From Epiperipatus broadwayi (taxonomy: Eukaryota; Onychophora; Udeonychophora; Euonychophora; Peripatidae): a stretch of 64,000 nt of DNA. Below are positions 35,883 to 49,723 of the stretch, one piece after another (position 1 is the stretch's first letter; every line of letters starts with the position of its first letter). A model generated the notes under the pieces. It saw only the letters and a program-made list of their open reading frames with translations. It made no database searches and had not been told where the DNA came from. Location of the stretch: contig JAQFVV010012396.1 in NCBI GenBank assembly GCA_028023455.1, forward strand, positions 7,046,085-7,110,084, in the 5' to 3' direction. A program made the position numbers and the translations under genes.

Positions 35883-37600
35883 TTATATTTCCTTGAGATA
35901 TTGCATACCAAAATTTTTAATTTTATTATTGTATAAAATAAAAATATGCAGTGACTTAATATTATAATTTTTCATATCCTTAAGTTACTTTCAGTACATA
36001 AAAAAAGAATCTGGAATAAAACACACTTAGCAAATTACTATACCATTTTTGACATTTTAATCCATAAATCATTCTTAAAGCCTCATGGTTAATCATTGAA
36101 TTTCCATTTAAACTCCTAAATTGTTTATGAAATTCCATTTGTTTTTAATCAAAATTATTAATAATTCAATCATTATTAGAACAATAGAATCTTTTTTTTC
36201 ACAAATTTAAGAATACATCTATTTGTATCTGCACCACTTTCTATAAGGGAATTTCATGCCTCTGTAATACTGACAGGCATGAAAATTGAAATAGAAATTT
36301 TAATGTTAAATAGTTATTGAAATTTAGCACAATTTACCATTGCTTTTAATAAATAAACATCAAATTTATATACTACAAAATGTTTGAGGTAGGACCCATT
36401 TTAAGTTCACTTTCAAGAAACTGATATTTTTATTTATAAAAACTTTGTGCCAGTTTACTTTTCCTTCAACATTTACTCTAAAAATCTTAGAGAAGAAAAA
36501 ATGGTTTTTTTTTTTTTAAATTGGTGTTAATGTAGTAACTCAGTCTAACAAGAGTTAAAGCTGCCTTTTAATATTCAACCATACAAACTGATTAAATGTG
36601 TGCAAATATCATTGACCAAGTATCTTTTTTTTTTTTTTTTTAAATAATAACCTTTTATCTAGAATCTTCAAAAATAAAGATATCAAGTTAAGAATTTACA
36701 ACATTAATATCCTTTCACTTGATTGTTTACCCTTTCAAAAAAAAAAAGTGGACATCCTCACTTAAACGTTGTTCCTCTGGAAGAAGAGCCTTTTATCACT
36801 TTTAAACTTTGACAAACTCTATAACTTTCAAATGTTCAAGTCTTGAAGAATCCTTATTAAGCAAATCCACTTAACTACATTTTTTTTAAAAAATGAAATA
36901 TTAATCACTACTTTCTGATTTACCACCATTATCATTATTAATATTGCAACTTTTCTTTTTAATGAGCAATCTTTTGAGTATGACAATTTAACTACATTTT
37001 GTAAGATAGGCTTCTTACATTTCCATTTTTATTCTTCAATAATTTCCTATTTTGGTTTGAATTTTTATTGTACATGTTTGTAGTGGTTATCCCAACAACC
37101 TACCATGCTCATGATTTAAGATTTAAGTTAATCAAGCTTAGTCATCTAATTATCAGTCAGAAAAGATATATCTTGATATTGTGGGGGGGAAAGCAGCTAA
37201 AATCATTATCAGCCATTACTTGACTAGCATTAATGTTTTTTTGTCATTTCTGCCTTTTCTTTTTGGAAGAAAGTTGGAGATGCTTTATTTAAGGCTTTTT
37301 AAAAAACCTATGAACTGCATGGACATAATTAAGTTTCCTGTTAGAAGAAAGATTGAAAATTGTAGTCCAATATTTGCTTCTGATTTAAGGTTTTAAAATT
37401 TCACCTTATTTTATTTAATTATCGCTCTTTTTTTTTATAATAGCACGAACATGGATTCCATGCTATCCAGAACAGCCCTCAAGGGTTGTGGATTGACTAA
37501 TGTCCTTCAGATTTGAATGTTAACTGAGAATAAGCAAATAAATTACAAATGAGCATTCACTGGCAATGGGACAGAATTCACTATTGGGAAGTGGTGAGGT
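35883..37600. other. AT-rich stretch without a recognised gene
   Basis: No gene recognised. Long T runs occur near 36505-36520 and 36626-36642. The frame at 37181-37396 has no motif. Confidence 0.5.
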
Positions 37601-40540
37601 ATATATACTTCTATAAAATGATACAATTCTTATAATGGCAAAAGTGTAACAGTGAATATTGACTGCCATTAAATCAGTCGATAACATTCTGGGTCAGCAA
37701 CAACATTCTTCCAAGTTGGCAGAAGATCACTATGGATGAGAATAGTGAAGAAGATAGCAGTAGATAGATGATTAATTTATGAAAAATATATAATGCATTA
37801 ATAAAGATTATTTGAGACAAAGAAGACAATGAGAAACTGCATTGCCTTATAATTCCATCATTTTTCCATTATGAATACAAACACAAGATCAGTTAAGATT
37901 AGTGTTGAGATCATAGCTAAGGAAAACTTTGTTATCTTGCCCAGTAGAATTAAACACAGGGCTTTTCAAGTCATAGACATGCAAAATCACCATAAAGATA
38001 GTGCGTTTAGAGAAGAGATATTGTGAAATGGTACTTGAAATGTAACATCATTGAAAATTGCTGAGAAATTAGAAAATTTGTAAAGGGAAATGAAACAAAT
38101 AATATTAATATTATAGGATTAAGTGAAATAAAGTGAGAGAGATGTGGAGAAGCAAATATTGAGGATGTTAAGTTGTTTTATTCTGGTGGTAATAGAAGAA
38201 AAGATGAAGTTTGTATTAGTGTTGGAAATAGTGTAGCAAAGGTAGATTGTGATGATGATAGATTTATGATAATGAGGATGACTGAAAGGCTTAGGTGTTA
38301 CAAGTTTATATGCCAATTATTAATTGTGATGAGAGATGAACATTATGAAAAGATGGAGGAAATAATTCAAGAGTGTAAAAATTTCTTCATATTGCTGTAG
38401 GGTAATTGGGATGCTGTTATAGAGAAAGATAAAGAAGAGAAAGTTGTTGGGAAATTATGGTGTGGTAAAATGGAATGAAAGAGGTAATCAGTTTGTGAAA
38501 TTTTAAAGAGAATGTTTTTATGTTGCATACACTTGGTTTAAAATCGTAGAAAGATTCAGATGACAAAGATAAATATCAGATATACTATAATGCTATTAAA
38601 GGTTTATATTCTGATCATAACATGATTATAGCTAAATTAAAAGTAAATTTAAAAAGGATGAAAAAAGAGAAAATATATATAAGGTAGGATTTAGATGAAT
38701 TGAGCAGAATCAAAAAGGAAGCATTTGTTTTATAGGTGAAAAAATAATAAAGAGGTTTGATAAAGATGAGGAATATATGAATGTTTCAGATAAATGTTGG
38801 TGTAGGATTAAAGAGGGAATATTAAAAACAGCAGAGAGTAAAGATGAAAGAATGTCTGTAGTGATGAAGGACAAACTGTATATAGAAAAATTAATAATAA
38901 ACTAAAAAGTGAAACAGATTTAGCAAAATAAAAATTGTTGGAACCAGAATGTTGAGAAATAGAAAGGCTTCAATAGACAAAAATATATGATCTAGACTTT
39001 GATAGACATATCATTTGGGGGGAGAGGAGGCAATGGTTAATGAGTAAAAAATATTAATTGATAGGGATGATATATTAAAAATGGAAAGAATATTTTCAAT
39101 ATCTGTTTAGAAAAAAAAAGTAATTAATTATGAAATTGATAAAGAAAAAGATGTTGGGAATAGATGAACATGGTATGGACATATTGAGAGAAACAATTAA
39201 ATTAAATAAAGAATTGAAAAACGGCAAAGCTGTTGAATTTGGTACAATAACTATAGAATTTTTTGAAATAGTTGGGAGATACTATTATGAAGGAAATTGT
39301 TGGACTATGAAATTTGATATATAATAGTGGAGTTTGACCTAAAGATTTTTAATGTGTACAATAATTTTAATTGCTAAAAAGAAAAAAAGCTGTTAGATAT
39401 AAAGACTACAGGATAATAAGTTTATTGTTTCATGTTTCCAAAACATTATTGAAAATTTTTTAACTCAAAGAATTTATGGGATGAGAAAATATATTGGAGA
39501 GGAACAGTTTGGTTTCAGAGAGAGAAAAGTACAAAAGATTCTATTGATGTTGTTAAAATGATTGTAAAGGGATATATTGAAAAAGATAAAGGAAATGATA
39601 TATATTTTGTAGATTTTGGAAAAAGTATTTGATAGATCTTGAAAAATAAAGGAGTATTTTGGAAAAAAGAGAAGATTGATTTGGAATATGTATACTGGAC
39701 AAAGAATAAAATCCAGACTGGAGAATAATGAGATTAAAGAAGTGAGTATAGAAAGAGGAGTTAGACAAGTATGCTGCATATCACCCATACTTTTAGACTA
39801 TGGAAGAGCTAATATTGAAGATAGAATAATAAAATGTATGAGATTTGCAGATGATATAGCTGAGGACAAAAAGAATCTTCAGAATATGTTGAATAAAATT
39901 GAAGGTAAGAATATGTGGAATATAGAATGAAGATTAATGTGAGAAGACAAAATGTTTATGGATAGACAGGAATATATAAAGAATACAAGTTTATATTCAT
40001 GATAATATAGTTCAGCAGGTTTTTGGATTTAAGTATTTGGATAGTTGGTTAAATGAGGATGGAAGAATCAAAGATGAAGTTAAAAGAAGGTCAGCATTGG
40101 AAAAGGAGACATTTATTAAAAGGAAGAAAATCTTTTGTGGATCTTTGAAGAGAGAATTAAGGAAAAGATTAATGAAGTACTATGTGTGGAATATATTGTA
40201 CTGTTGTGAAACATGTACTATGAGTAAAAAGATTAGGCACAGATTGGAGGCCTTTGAGATATGACCATGGAGAAAATTAAATGAATAAAATGATAAATGA
40301 AAAAAACGCTTGATTGAGGAAATTGGAGATAGAGGAGCTGGATTTGACATATATTAAGAAGAAAAATTAGTTTAATAAAAGGTGTTTTGGAGGGAAGGTT
40401 TAATGAAAATAAAAAAAGGGTGAAAAAGATTGACCTTGCTGGTTGATATAAGAAATGGGAAGAGATATGTGGAATTGAAGATTGGGCAATAAACAGAACA
40501 AAATGGATTAATTGTCTCTGGCCCTGTCCACAGGCTAGAG
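37600..40540 (+). pseudogene. RTE/BovB-like LINE, endonuclease plus reverse transcriptase (broken)
   Basis: Domains lie in the right order on the plus strand, in several frames. Endonuclease: I-G-L-S-E-I-K near 38116, Y-S-G-G near 38179, G-N-W-D-A-V-I at 38401-38421 (family: G-D-F-N-A), and R-G-N-Q-F-V-K-F near 38480. RT: E-R-G-V-R-Q-V-C-C-I-S-P-I-L-L (residues 26-40 of the frame at 39676-39930) and F-A-D-D at 39844-39855. Only about 17 residues separate them, so the loop in between appears deleted. C-terminal part: the frame 40037-40264 with L-N-E-D-G-R-I, E-V-K-R-R and H-R-L-E-A-F-E-I, matching the post-RT region of RTE elements. The 5' boundary is uncertain. Many stops and frameshifts make it dead. 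Confidence 0.75.
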
Positions 40541-42100
40541 CACTAAATATTTATATATAATTGTAATTGAGGTTTGCATTTGATAATTAGAATTGTGTGA
40601 AATTTCATATCATCTTAAGACTAAAATATGTCTATCAATTTTCTTTTAACATGTAAATTTGTTGTTTTATTATTATTTTTGAAAATAGTATTGCTATTTA
40701 GGAATTGTATGAAAAGGTTTCTGCATTTATAGAAATGTTTATGTAAAATAGTATGGGTGAATGAATTCTCCTTGTTAAACATTATTATGAAATATAGAAA
40801 GTGTGTACTTTGAAAACTTTTTATTAATATTAAAAGCAGAATATTTTCAAAGTACATTTTAAACATTTATTATTCATTTAGCAATTAGTGTGAACATTTT
40901 ATGCTGTATATTTTTTTATTATTGTTGTTAATATTTTTATGTAATTAAAATGATAGAATGAAAGGTGAATGGAAAAACCATCTACTTAATCTATATTTTA
41001 AAAATATAATGTGCTACGTAATAATTACTAATACTTTAACAAGTTTTTCATTATTATTATGCTATTGACTACGAATTATATTTGAAATATTTTACATTTA
41101 ACCAATTCTTAGTAATATATATATTACTTAGAATTATACAGTTTTCCAAAATAAGAAATCCCTCTAGGAAACCCCGATTTTTTTTTGTCTTAGTACATTG
41201 TAAAAAATCTCAGGATATTGTATATAAATTTTATATTGTTGATAAATCTAACAAGCATAATTTTAATTAGTTAAACTCCAATACTCTTCAGTCTCATTAT
41301 CTAACATTACCATTTTCTATTACTATCATATTTTGCACCAGTACCTTATAGTGCTTTACTGCAAACTCAGTAATTTTTTCCTAATTAAATTAAATGGGCA
41401 TTATTTTATAAAAAAGGATTAACAATTGTCATTTCATTTATATAATTAAAAGCTATAGGAAATTCTGTGTGGTTTCTTTATTATTGTAAAATAAATAATG
41501 TATTCAGATTTCTTAATCCTAGTAATAGAAAAAAAAAACTTATATAACATTTTTTTAAGAGATTATTTTTTCTTCCAGTTTCTCTTTTGTGAATTTCAAA
41601 ACAAACAAGCAAATATAATTAATTATAAATAGTTTTGGGGGTTAGCTTGTCATATTTTTTTTTGAATGAAAGATTTTAATCTACAAATGAGAAGATAATC
41701 TTAATTAAAAGAGAAGATAAACAAAAGAAGGAAAAATCTAATGTATTTTTATTTTGTTTTCATTTTTTCTTTGACTGATTTATTTTGGAGCTCAAATTGC
41801 TGAATTGCTGAACAAACTTTGTGTAGATCATTACATTTCAACTGCTGTTGACCTTGGATAAAAAGATATTAATAATTGCTAGTGAGTAAATAATGTAATT
41901 GTAATATAAAAAGATGAAAAAATATTCACAATTCGATAGTAATTTTAATAATGAAGTGTTAGACTATTCTTTTAAGTGCCAGCTGTAATGAGTCTGCTAT
42001 GTAAACCACCTGGACATTGGCGGATGAAAAAACTGTCTATAATGAGAAGACTTTAAAAGATCCTGTTAGAAAAAATGAAAGCCAATCTTTAAAAAATAAG
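40541..42100. other. AT-rich stretch without a recognised gene
   Basis: No recognisable gene or repeat. The short frames at 40866-40621 (minus) and 41082-41270 (plus) are AT-driven. Confidence 0.5.
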
Positions 42101-42102
42101 TA

Positions 42103-43523
42103 CAGGTAGTCCCCTAATTATGAACACTCGAGTTATAAACATTTTGCTATTATGTAATCACTTTTGGACTTTAGATCTTTATCTATGTACATAATTTCAT
42201 GTATAATTAGTGCTATATACTGTAGAAAGAAATGGGTATTCAAAATTGTACAGTATTTTAATACTTTAATAATGAAAAAATTCATTTTAGTAATACAAAT
42301 TTACACTATCTGATAAAAAAAATTATTTACATACATTCATAATTGAATTTTTTTTGTAAAGACAGATAAACTTTAGAATTTAGAAAATAATTAAAAGTAT
42401 ATTTTAGAGAACAATAAGCACTTATATAAAATACAGTAAATCTTCCCATCTCTCTGACATTAATTACTTTTATTTTTAGCATCGTCACAGACTTCCTTGA
42501 ACAGGATCATCTTGATTAGCACTTGTCTTTAAAAGTAGTTTGTGCATGATTACGTTATATATACACTGTATATCTTTCTGTTTGGTGAATTTTTTTCATT
42601 CTTATTAATTAAAAACATTAGTGAGAAACAAAAAAAAAACAGCAATGTTGATACAACCAAAAAGAAATCAAGGTCTCATAAACCCCAAACTGTCAAGACA
42701 AACATGGATATAATTAGACATTCTGAAAATGGTGAATCTCTTGCTTCAATTCCACATTCATGTAATTTAAACCAATCAACAATATATACAATTGTGAAAA
42801 ACAAGAACAAAATTAAGGAATATGTTAAAAATTGTGGAAATATTTCTTCAAAGATTGTTTCAAAAAGACATGGCAGAGTAATTGATGAAATGGAAAAATC
42901 TTTGGTTTTATGGATTGAAGATCAACATTAAAAAGGCATCTCAGTGAGTTTATCAATTATTCAAGCTAAGGCTCTTCTTTTGTATGAAGATTGGAAGAAA
43001 GAATTAGAAGAAGACTTTGCTGTTGAATTTATAGCAAGCAATGTCACTGATGAAGATATTGATGAGTTAATACAATCTCACTCAGAACCTCTGTCAAACG
43101 AAGACTTGATTAAATTATTTGAGATGAATGAAATACAAAATTAAGAAGAATCTGATAATGAATTTATTGTTAAAAGTTTGACATTCAAGAATATGAATGA
43201 AGCTTTCATGCATCTTGGCAAATTTTTGACCATCATGGAAGAATGTGATCTCAATGGAGAGCGTATCTCTTGTACAAAGGGTAATAGAAAAAGACACAGA
43301 ATGTTACAGAATTCTTTATCAAGACAAGAAAAAGAATACAATTCAATTAACTCTTGATAAATTTGTAAACAAAACTCCAGATACTAATCAATAAAAAATA
43401 AATACTGTATTTTGAAAACACTTTTTGATGTTTTTTTTTTTTTACATACCCCTACTTTCAAACAATTTCAACTTCCAAACATGCGTCAGGAACTAATTAA
43501 GTTCATAACTAGGTGACTGCCTG
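42103..43523 (+). mobile_element. Tigger/pogo DNA transposon, internally deleted
   Basis: The left end begins CAGGTAGTCCCCTAATTATG. The right end, read inversely, begins CAGGCAGTCACCTAGTTATG. Both are flanked by TA (42101-42102 and 43524-43525). Inside the right end the inverse reads AATTAGTTCCTGACGCATG, the characteristic subterminal sequence of Tigger elements. The element is 1421 bp, shorter than an intact Tigger, and the transposase it contains lacks its central catalytic part. Confidence 0.85.
42542..43394 (+). pseudogene. Tigger transposase: DNA-binding and C-terminal parts, catalytic core lost
   Basis: Residues 40-105 of the frame 42542-42931 carry a CENP-B-type helix-turn-helix: M-D-I-I-R-H-S-E-N-G-E-S, then L-N-Q-S-T-I-Y-T-I-V-K-N-K. 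The start of the second CENP-B domain follows (V-L-W-I-E-D-Q-H). A stop at 42929 is followed in the same frame by S-I-I-Q-A-K-A-L-L-L-Y-E-D, still N-terminal. It passes directly into W-K-K-E-L-E-E-D and D-E-D-I-D-E-L-I, which belong to the C-terminal region. The DDE domain between is gone. After another stop the C-terminus continues and finishes in a shifted frame with Y-R-I-L-Y-Q-D-K-K-K and L-T-L-D-K-F-V, typical Tigger ending. It cannot transpose itself. Confidence 0.8.
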
Positions 43524-43525
43524 TA

Positions 43526-44676
43526 CTATACTATTCAATTTATTCAATACCATGATGATAATTGAATTTGTAGGCAAATGCTTACATATGCTGTTTTTTT
43601 TTATTATTGGAAGTTAAATTATGAAGAGAATAGAAAGATAAATATAGTAAAGAAATTGAAAACAATTAAACAAGATACTAATATATTTAAGAAGATGCAG
43701 GAAAATGAAAGGAACTTAGATAAGACTCCTCTACAAAGAAAAATAATATCAAATCCTGAACTTTGGCTATTATTTGCTTAAATATACCTCAAATGATATG
43801 TGTGCTTATATAACTGATAGTGCTACATTTTTATTTTTTTTTGTTTAGTTTTGTGGGTTCTTTATTTAATTTTTTTTTTATAAAATATATCTTTTTAATT
43901 ATTTATATTCAAAATAATTAATTTTTATATATCTAAGTAATGCACTGATATATATTCTTTATTCTCACATATAAGCATAACATGAATATAGATTTTCTTT
44001 TGTACATTTTTATATATATTATATATCAAGACAATGGATAAATAACAAGTAGTAAAATTATTAAGGGTGAAGATAAATAACAAGTAGTAAAATTATTAAG
44101 GGTGAACTATTTAAGCAATAATTTATCTATAGTCTAGTTGAGAAAATGCTTCCTTATTCATTATTTATTTGAGACAAACTGCATTTATACTATTTTTATT
44201 ACTGTTATTATTTTATTAAAATATTCATTTTATTAAAATTTAATATCAGCGAATGTCTTTCTTCTCTATTCTATGTTGTATTCCAAAATATATCTAAATA
44301 TACTATAGTATAAGTTGTAAATTTAAGATGTGTGATTTCTAACATTACCCATGTAAATTAGGGAGTTAAGAGCTAGCGTTGTAGGTATTAATGGATATTG
44401 AAAGAGTTTGATTCATCTTGTAATGATTGGGGTGTTTTAATGTCTATTATAGCTGGCACTTATTAGTTATAAATCCATCATCTTCTCAGTACCCGTAGGC
44501 CAAACACCAGAGACATTATATTTAGAGATATAGGTGGCCAATCTAGTGAAAATATATTTACCAATTCCATTATATTTGGTTCTTAAAAAGTGAGGCTGGT
44601 TAAAGTGGAAAACCATTTATATTATAATATATATAATATAATGAACATGTCAATAGCTCTTAACAAGCTTTTCAGA
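43526..44676. other. AT-rich stretch; one short tandem duplication
   Basis: No gene. An almost exact 34-bp tandem duplication ('gataaataacaagtagtaaa...') lies at about 44038-44105. The frame at 43578-43781 has no recognised motif. Confidence 0.5.
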
Positions 44677-45003
44677 ATATCTTTATCCCCAGACCGGTTT
44701 CATGCTTTTGGCACTCCTCACTGAGGCACTGGGATATTCAAACATTAGATTTAAAATATCAGGTCAAGCCCAGCACTTTATCTAATAGTTAACTATTAAG
44801 TAGAAAATCTGAAATTTTCAGACATCCATATGTCTTCAAATCTAGCTATCTAAATTAAATAGCCATATGTGACTGAACTAAGTTCATATACACCATATAT
44901 TAATAGCTTTAGCAATATACAATCACCAAGACCCGACCTTAAGAGCAAAACAATAACTGCAAGGAAATCAAGTCGTATATCACATGACTTAATTTAATAA
45001 GAG
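44677..45003 (-). repeat. diverged second copy of the hammerhead repeat
   Basis: About 325 bases match the 28.1-28.9 kb element in the same order. Shared landmarks are 'ttggcactcctca', 'aagtagaaaatctgaaattttcagac', 'atgtcttcaa', 'agctatc', 'atattaatag' and 'agcaatata', ending near 'tatatcacatgacttaa'. Many substitutions show it is much older. It is a single copy, with no tandem repeat and no visible target duplication. Confidence 0.7.
44686..44727 (-). ncRNA. hammerhead motif in the diverged copy (one core change)
   Basis: Minus strand: CCTCA, GTGAGGA (44721-44715), GTGC-CAAAA-GCAT stem II, GAAA (44701-44698), CCGGTC, TGGGG. Stem II keeps four pairs (one G-U). Stem I keeps five, with the pair next to the core being A-T where the 28-kb copies have T-A: a compensatory double change. 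The first base of CUGANGA is G instead of C, which should inactivate it. Confidence 0.6.
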
Positions 45004-48000
45004 AGAAAGAGTAATCTTACACTTTCTTCATATTTTGTTTTAAAAAGATTTATTTCTGTGTAATTAAATCACTATATAAAACAATTAAATACTATGTTAT
45101 TGTAAACTTGATATATTCTAATAATACAATATTATTATAATATATAAGTTGTAAGAATGACATTTAATTTGTTGTTTAAAATTTATATAAAAGTTCATTT
45201 TATGACACAGCTATTATTAAGTGCTCATTGCTATAAGTAAACTTTCTACTACACTGTGCGTTAGATTTAAGTCATCTGACATGGGTTGTGTAATAATTAA
45301 GTATGAGTAAGTTAGTTTATAAAATAATTCAACATGAAGAATATTATATTTTAAAATATTTTTAATACGAATGAATTATTATAATAATACTCAGCTTATA
45401 ATAAATAATGTAGTTCAATGCAGTGGTAGAGTGGTTATTCAGTGCCAAAGTTCCATAATTTATTTTTAGCTGAGTAATATAAATAATATTAAAAATTTGG
45501 TCTAAACTAATTAAATGGAATGTTAAATAATCAGTCTGCTACTAAGCTATTTGAACATTACGTGATTTCCTGAACATGTAATCATATGATTCCTTTATCA
45601 ATCCATAATTACTTTCATGATTATTATTAAACTACGTTTTTAACATCAGAAAAATATATTATTCCTAACGTTTGGTAACAATCATAGAATTTAAAGAAAA
45701 TTTATAAAACTTTAAACATTGTTAGAGATAAGATGACATTAATAACATAATGGAAAAAGACATTTACTCAGTATTTTGGAGTTAAATTTATGTAACATTT
45801 GCAAAAAATTGTTTTTGAGGGGTACTAATTGAGGTTATACTCTTTTATATAAAATGAAATCTTTGTTAAATTTCTTTTTTGTGCAGTAGAACTGTACTTT
45901 TATAAAGGTTTTTAGACATAGATTTATTTAACAAGATTTACTATCTAAAAATTGTAAGAAGGGAATATAATAATTATACAAAGTATAGGTCAAGGCTAAC
46001 CTTAATGACTGAACCTAATAATTCAATTGCTATTGATGATACATTTCACTTTACTGTGTATAGGTTATGACATTGATTAATGTATTTAGATGCTCATTAC
46101 ATATCATTTGAAATGATAATATATATTCGATTAAGGAATAGATTTGCTGATGAATATAACTGCCTTTAATTATCTACAGTCTTCACATATGATTTGTATT
46201 AAAAAAAAACAACTTAAGAGTAAAAATTATTTTTCTTCACTTTTTTTTTTTACCTTATATAAAACTTAAATTCTGGTTTTATGTCTGAGGATTCCTTGCA
46301 AAACAGAGTGGTTTGGCCATTCAATATTTGGTCTTCTATACATTAAACTCTCATGTGTTAGAGATCTCTGTAACATTTGCTAATGTTAGCATAGTAAACA
46401 TTGATCTTGAGAGAAAGTCAGTCCATTACTTGAAATATTAAAATTATATGGCAAATTTATTGTCAGAATATATTATTCTGGATATATTTATATTATAATA
46501 TAAGTATTGTTGTGGATGCTAACAAAAAAGGTTTTATAAATAGCACTCCTATAAATAGTTGTGTGGTGTTAAATGGACTTAATTTAAAAGATGTGTGATT
46601 AGTGAGTTATACATCAGATAGAATAATGGTAATATATTGTATTTAGCCAGGGAAATATGATAAAATAATTGGATATTATGGATTAAAACTTAGAAAGGAT
46701 ATATGAAAAAGATGACCATTTTTTATAGAAAATAGCATGGTAATAATGAGCACTGGCTTCCAAATTCATAAAAGTAGTGTATAAACATATGCAGGGCTAA
46801 GAATAGATACCAATTATTTTATGTTTTTGATACATAAATTTGGAATTAGAAATAAGAACCATGTGCACATTATTAAAATGATATAGGTACAAATGATAGA
46901 TGATAGTGATAAAACTGAAATTGTTGTTTGAAATTATAAAAAGAGAGGCAAATTCTTGTAAATTAAGGTTTATCAAGGCCATAGTTTTATTTTATCAAGT
47001 TCTATTTATATTTTATTCTTTTCAAGGGTAAAGATTTGTCATGTCTCATATTGGGAAGCCATTTTCTAAAAGTACTACATATAATTTCATTCAATTGAGA
47101 ATAATGTCATAGAAAATTGAATATTAGCTAAAAAGATTGTAGTATTTGAGGAATTTATGCAAATTGTATGTAAATTCCCAGAGAAGAAAGCAAGTATTAA
47201 CAATTGAATGCATATTTGTAAAAATTAACATTTCCATAATATCTATAAGAATCGTAGTTTCCTTAGTAGCTGCACAAAAATCCTATTAATCCTTTAAGTT
47301 GTATAATTTCAAGGAAGTTCATTGCTTAGATAAGATTTAATATGAACTCAATATTTTTTTAGCTTATAAGTTTGGAAATATGTATCTATAAATACTGATA
47401 TTAGTCTACCATAGTCAATAGCATATATACATGAGAATAAAACATATTTCATAGATAATGTTAGTGAAAAAGTATTTAAAGTTGCAATTTTGATTACCTG
47501 CAAGATAATTGTAAATGTAAGAAAAAATGCAGTTCATATAGTTTATGATACTGATGTAAAAATGGGCTGATAAACTAATATTAATAAGTTGTTTATTAAG
47601 ACTGATTATTGATTATCCATGCGTGATTTAATCAGGTATATAGTATAATCGCCATGATTGCTACAAATATCTTCAGCAGAGAAACTAAAACCTATACATA
47701 CATTTAATGCATGCATTAAATGCAATCATTATTAATTTGTCTTTTAGTGTTAACCTCTTCTTTCTTTCTCTTCTGACTCGTGAATTTTGTAATAAATAAA
47801 AATGGATTCAAATAATAACAAAACTGCCTAGTTTATATAAATCTGTTGTAAATTTATATTTAAAACAGATTTATAATAAAAGACATTTTTATTATAAAAT
47901 TGTAAGAAATAAATTAATGAAATATGTTTTAGTTCCCAGTTTATAATTTTAAAAATGTAATGTAATGGAATAGATGGGGAGAGGGGATACAGTGTGAAAG

Positions 48001-49470
48001 TTTTTCTCTGCCATGTGCTTTGTTTATATTATCTGGGTATTCATTTTTTTACTTGTTGACTTAGGATACAATGATCTGTCAACATAAAAGAGAATATTTT
48101 GCAGATTTTTAGCAGATGACTTATTTTTTTAATCTAACAGGTGAACAGGTTACCTAAGGTCAACCTTAGAATTTATTTTCACATATCTGACCTAACAAGT
48201 GGTTGATAAAGAGTCTTTCTTTTTAATGACTAAGTAAGATATAGTGCATGAAGTAAAATAAATATTTTATATACAGAGTCATCTGGAGACTACAATTAAA
48301 AACTTTTTTAAAAATTTTTACATACAGATTCTGTCCCTTTTATTTAAAATAATATGATTTTTGTCTGTAATTAGTTGTGTGATAAAGAAGAGATGAATTG
48401 TATTTTTTTTTTTCTTAAACTTACCACTGCAAATTATTATTCTAATACCCTCAATTTTTTTAAATGTAAATTAAATCTATAATAAGAGATGTCTCATGAG
48501 GAAAATTTCTGTTCATTATCCAATTGATAAAAATAAGAAGGGGGGGGGGTGTTGCCTAGACAATAGAGTTGGAATTATATGCTCACTATTTTGAAAATCA
48601 TTCTCTTATTGAACTCAGGATAATATCAGTTTCTAGTTGATGGATAGTAAAATAGCCGAATACAACTGCAAATGACCAATAAGCAGTGCCTAATCAAGGG
48701 CATTTTTTATGATCTTGTAGGATAAGATGTTGGTTTATCAATGTCTAAGCATTGTTTTCAATACAAACAATATTTTCTGCACATGCTTATTTTATCTTAT
48801 TGCCATCAGTAATTTAGGATGGTATGAGCCTCTTATGTTATTGGTCATCTTTCTTTTGACATAATAAGTGAGGCACTTTATGGTCATGCTGCTATACTTC
48901 AGATTTATAAATATCACATATAACTAATTGATACTTGTGATTATATATGCATAAAATATGCATGGTTTGGCAAAGTTGGATGAGCATCTGACTTGGGATT
49001 GTGAGATTCTGGTAGTTGCAGTTTTTATGCGTAAACTTTTTATGAATTCCTTAACATTAAAGTTATTAGCATTTTTATATGTACCAAAAAAATTTTAAAT
49101 TTAGTTATAGTTTTAGTCAATAGATGGAGAATCTTGTATTTTTAAGAAAATCTGCAGTTGTATAGAGTAACAAAAATAATTATTTGAAGGAAAAAAAATA
49201 ATTGATGCTAATGGGCTTTAAACTATAAAAGAAATGAGAACTTAGTCATTTTCGTTTTTATTTAAAATTCCTATATATATAATATTTAATAAATACACAG
49301 GGGACTTTAAATTTTATATATATATAACTTTATGATTGTATGTAGTCAAATAATATTATTAATTCCATTTTTAAATTATAACTTTTATAATTAATATTTT
49401 TATTACTGATATATTATTTCTAATGATAAATATAAATATACAGATATATTATTTCTAATGATAAATATAA
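45004..49470. other. AT-rich stretch; one dispersed repeat
   Basis: No gene recognised. It contains the 48101-48228 repeat, a G run near 48540-48549, a possible eroded tRNA-like sequence near 45420-45460, and a tandem duplication of about 39 bp at 49402-49477 that ends at the edge of the mariner element. Confidence 0.45.
48101..48228 (+). repeat. dispersed repeat shared with 31.3 kb
   Basis: Partner of 31329-31465. The two are colinear over about 125 bases with scattered differences. The family is unknown. Confidence 0.6.
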
Positions 49471-49723
49471 ATATACAGTGTCCATAAAGTCCTTGTGCAA
49501 TTTAAAAAATGTATAACTTTATTAGTATTTGTGTTAAGAGAAATTATATAGAATGTATTGGAAATAAGAAAATCTATTTTTTTTTTTGTTGTCTTATTGT
49601 ATATTATTAAGTTTTTATATGTCCACCATCATTAGTAATACGATTTTGTAATTCTATAAAAACATTTGCCAATTGATTTATATAAATAAGTCAATTATTT
49701 TATATAGCACGATATTTATAAAC

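Noticed and set aside
48964-49030. A tRNA-like segment (TTGGATGAGCATCTGACTT)
   Set aside because: There is some resemblance to a D-arm and anticodon arm, but no convincing box B or acceptor stem.
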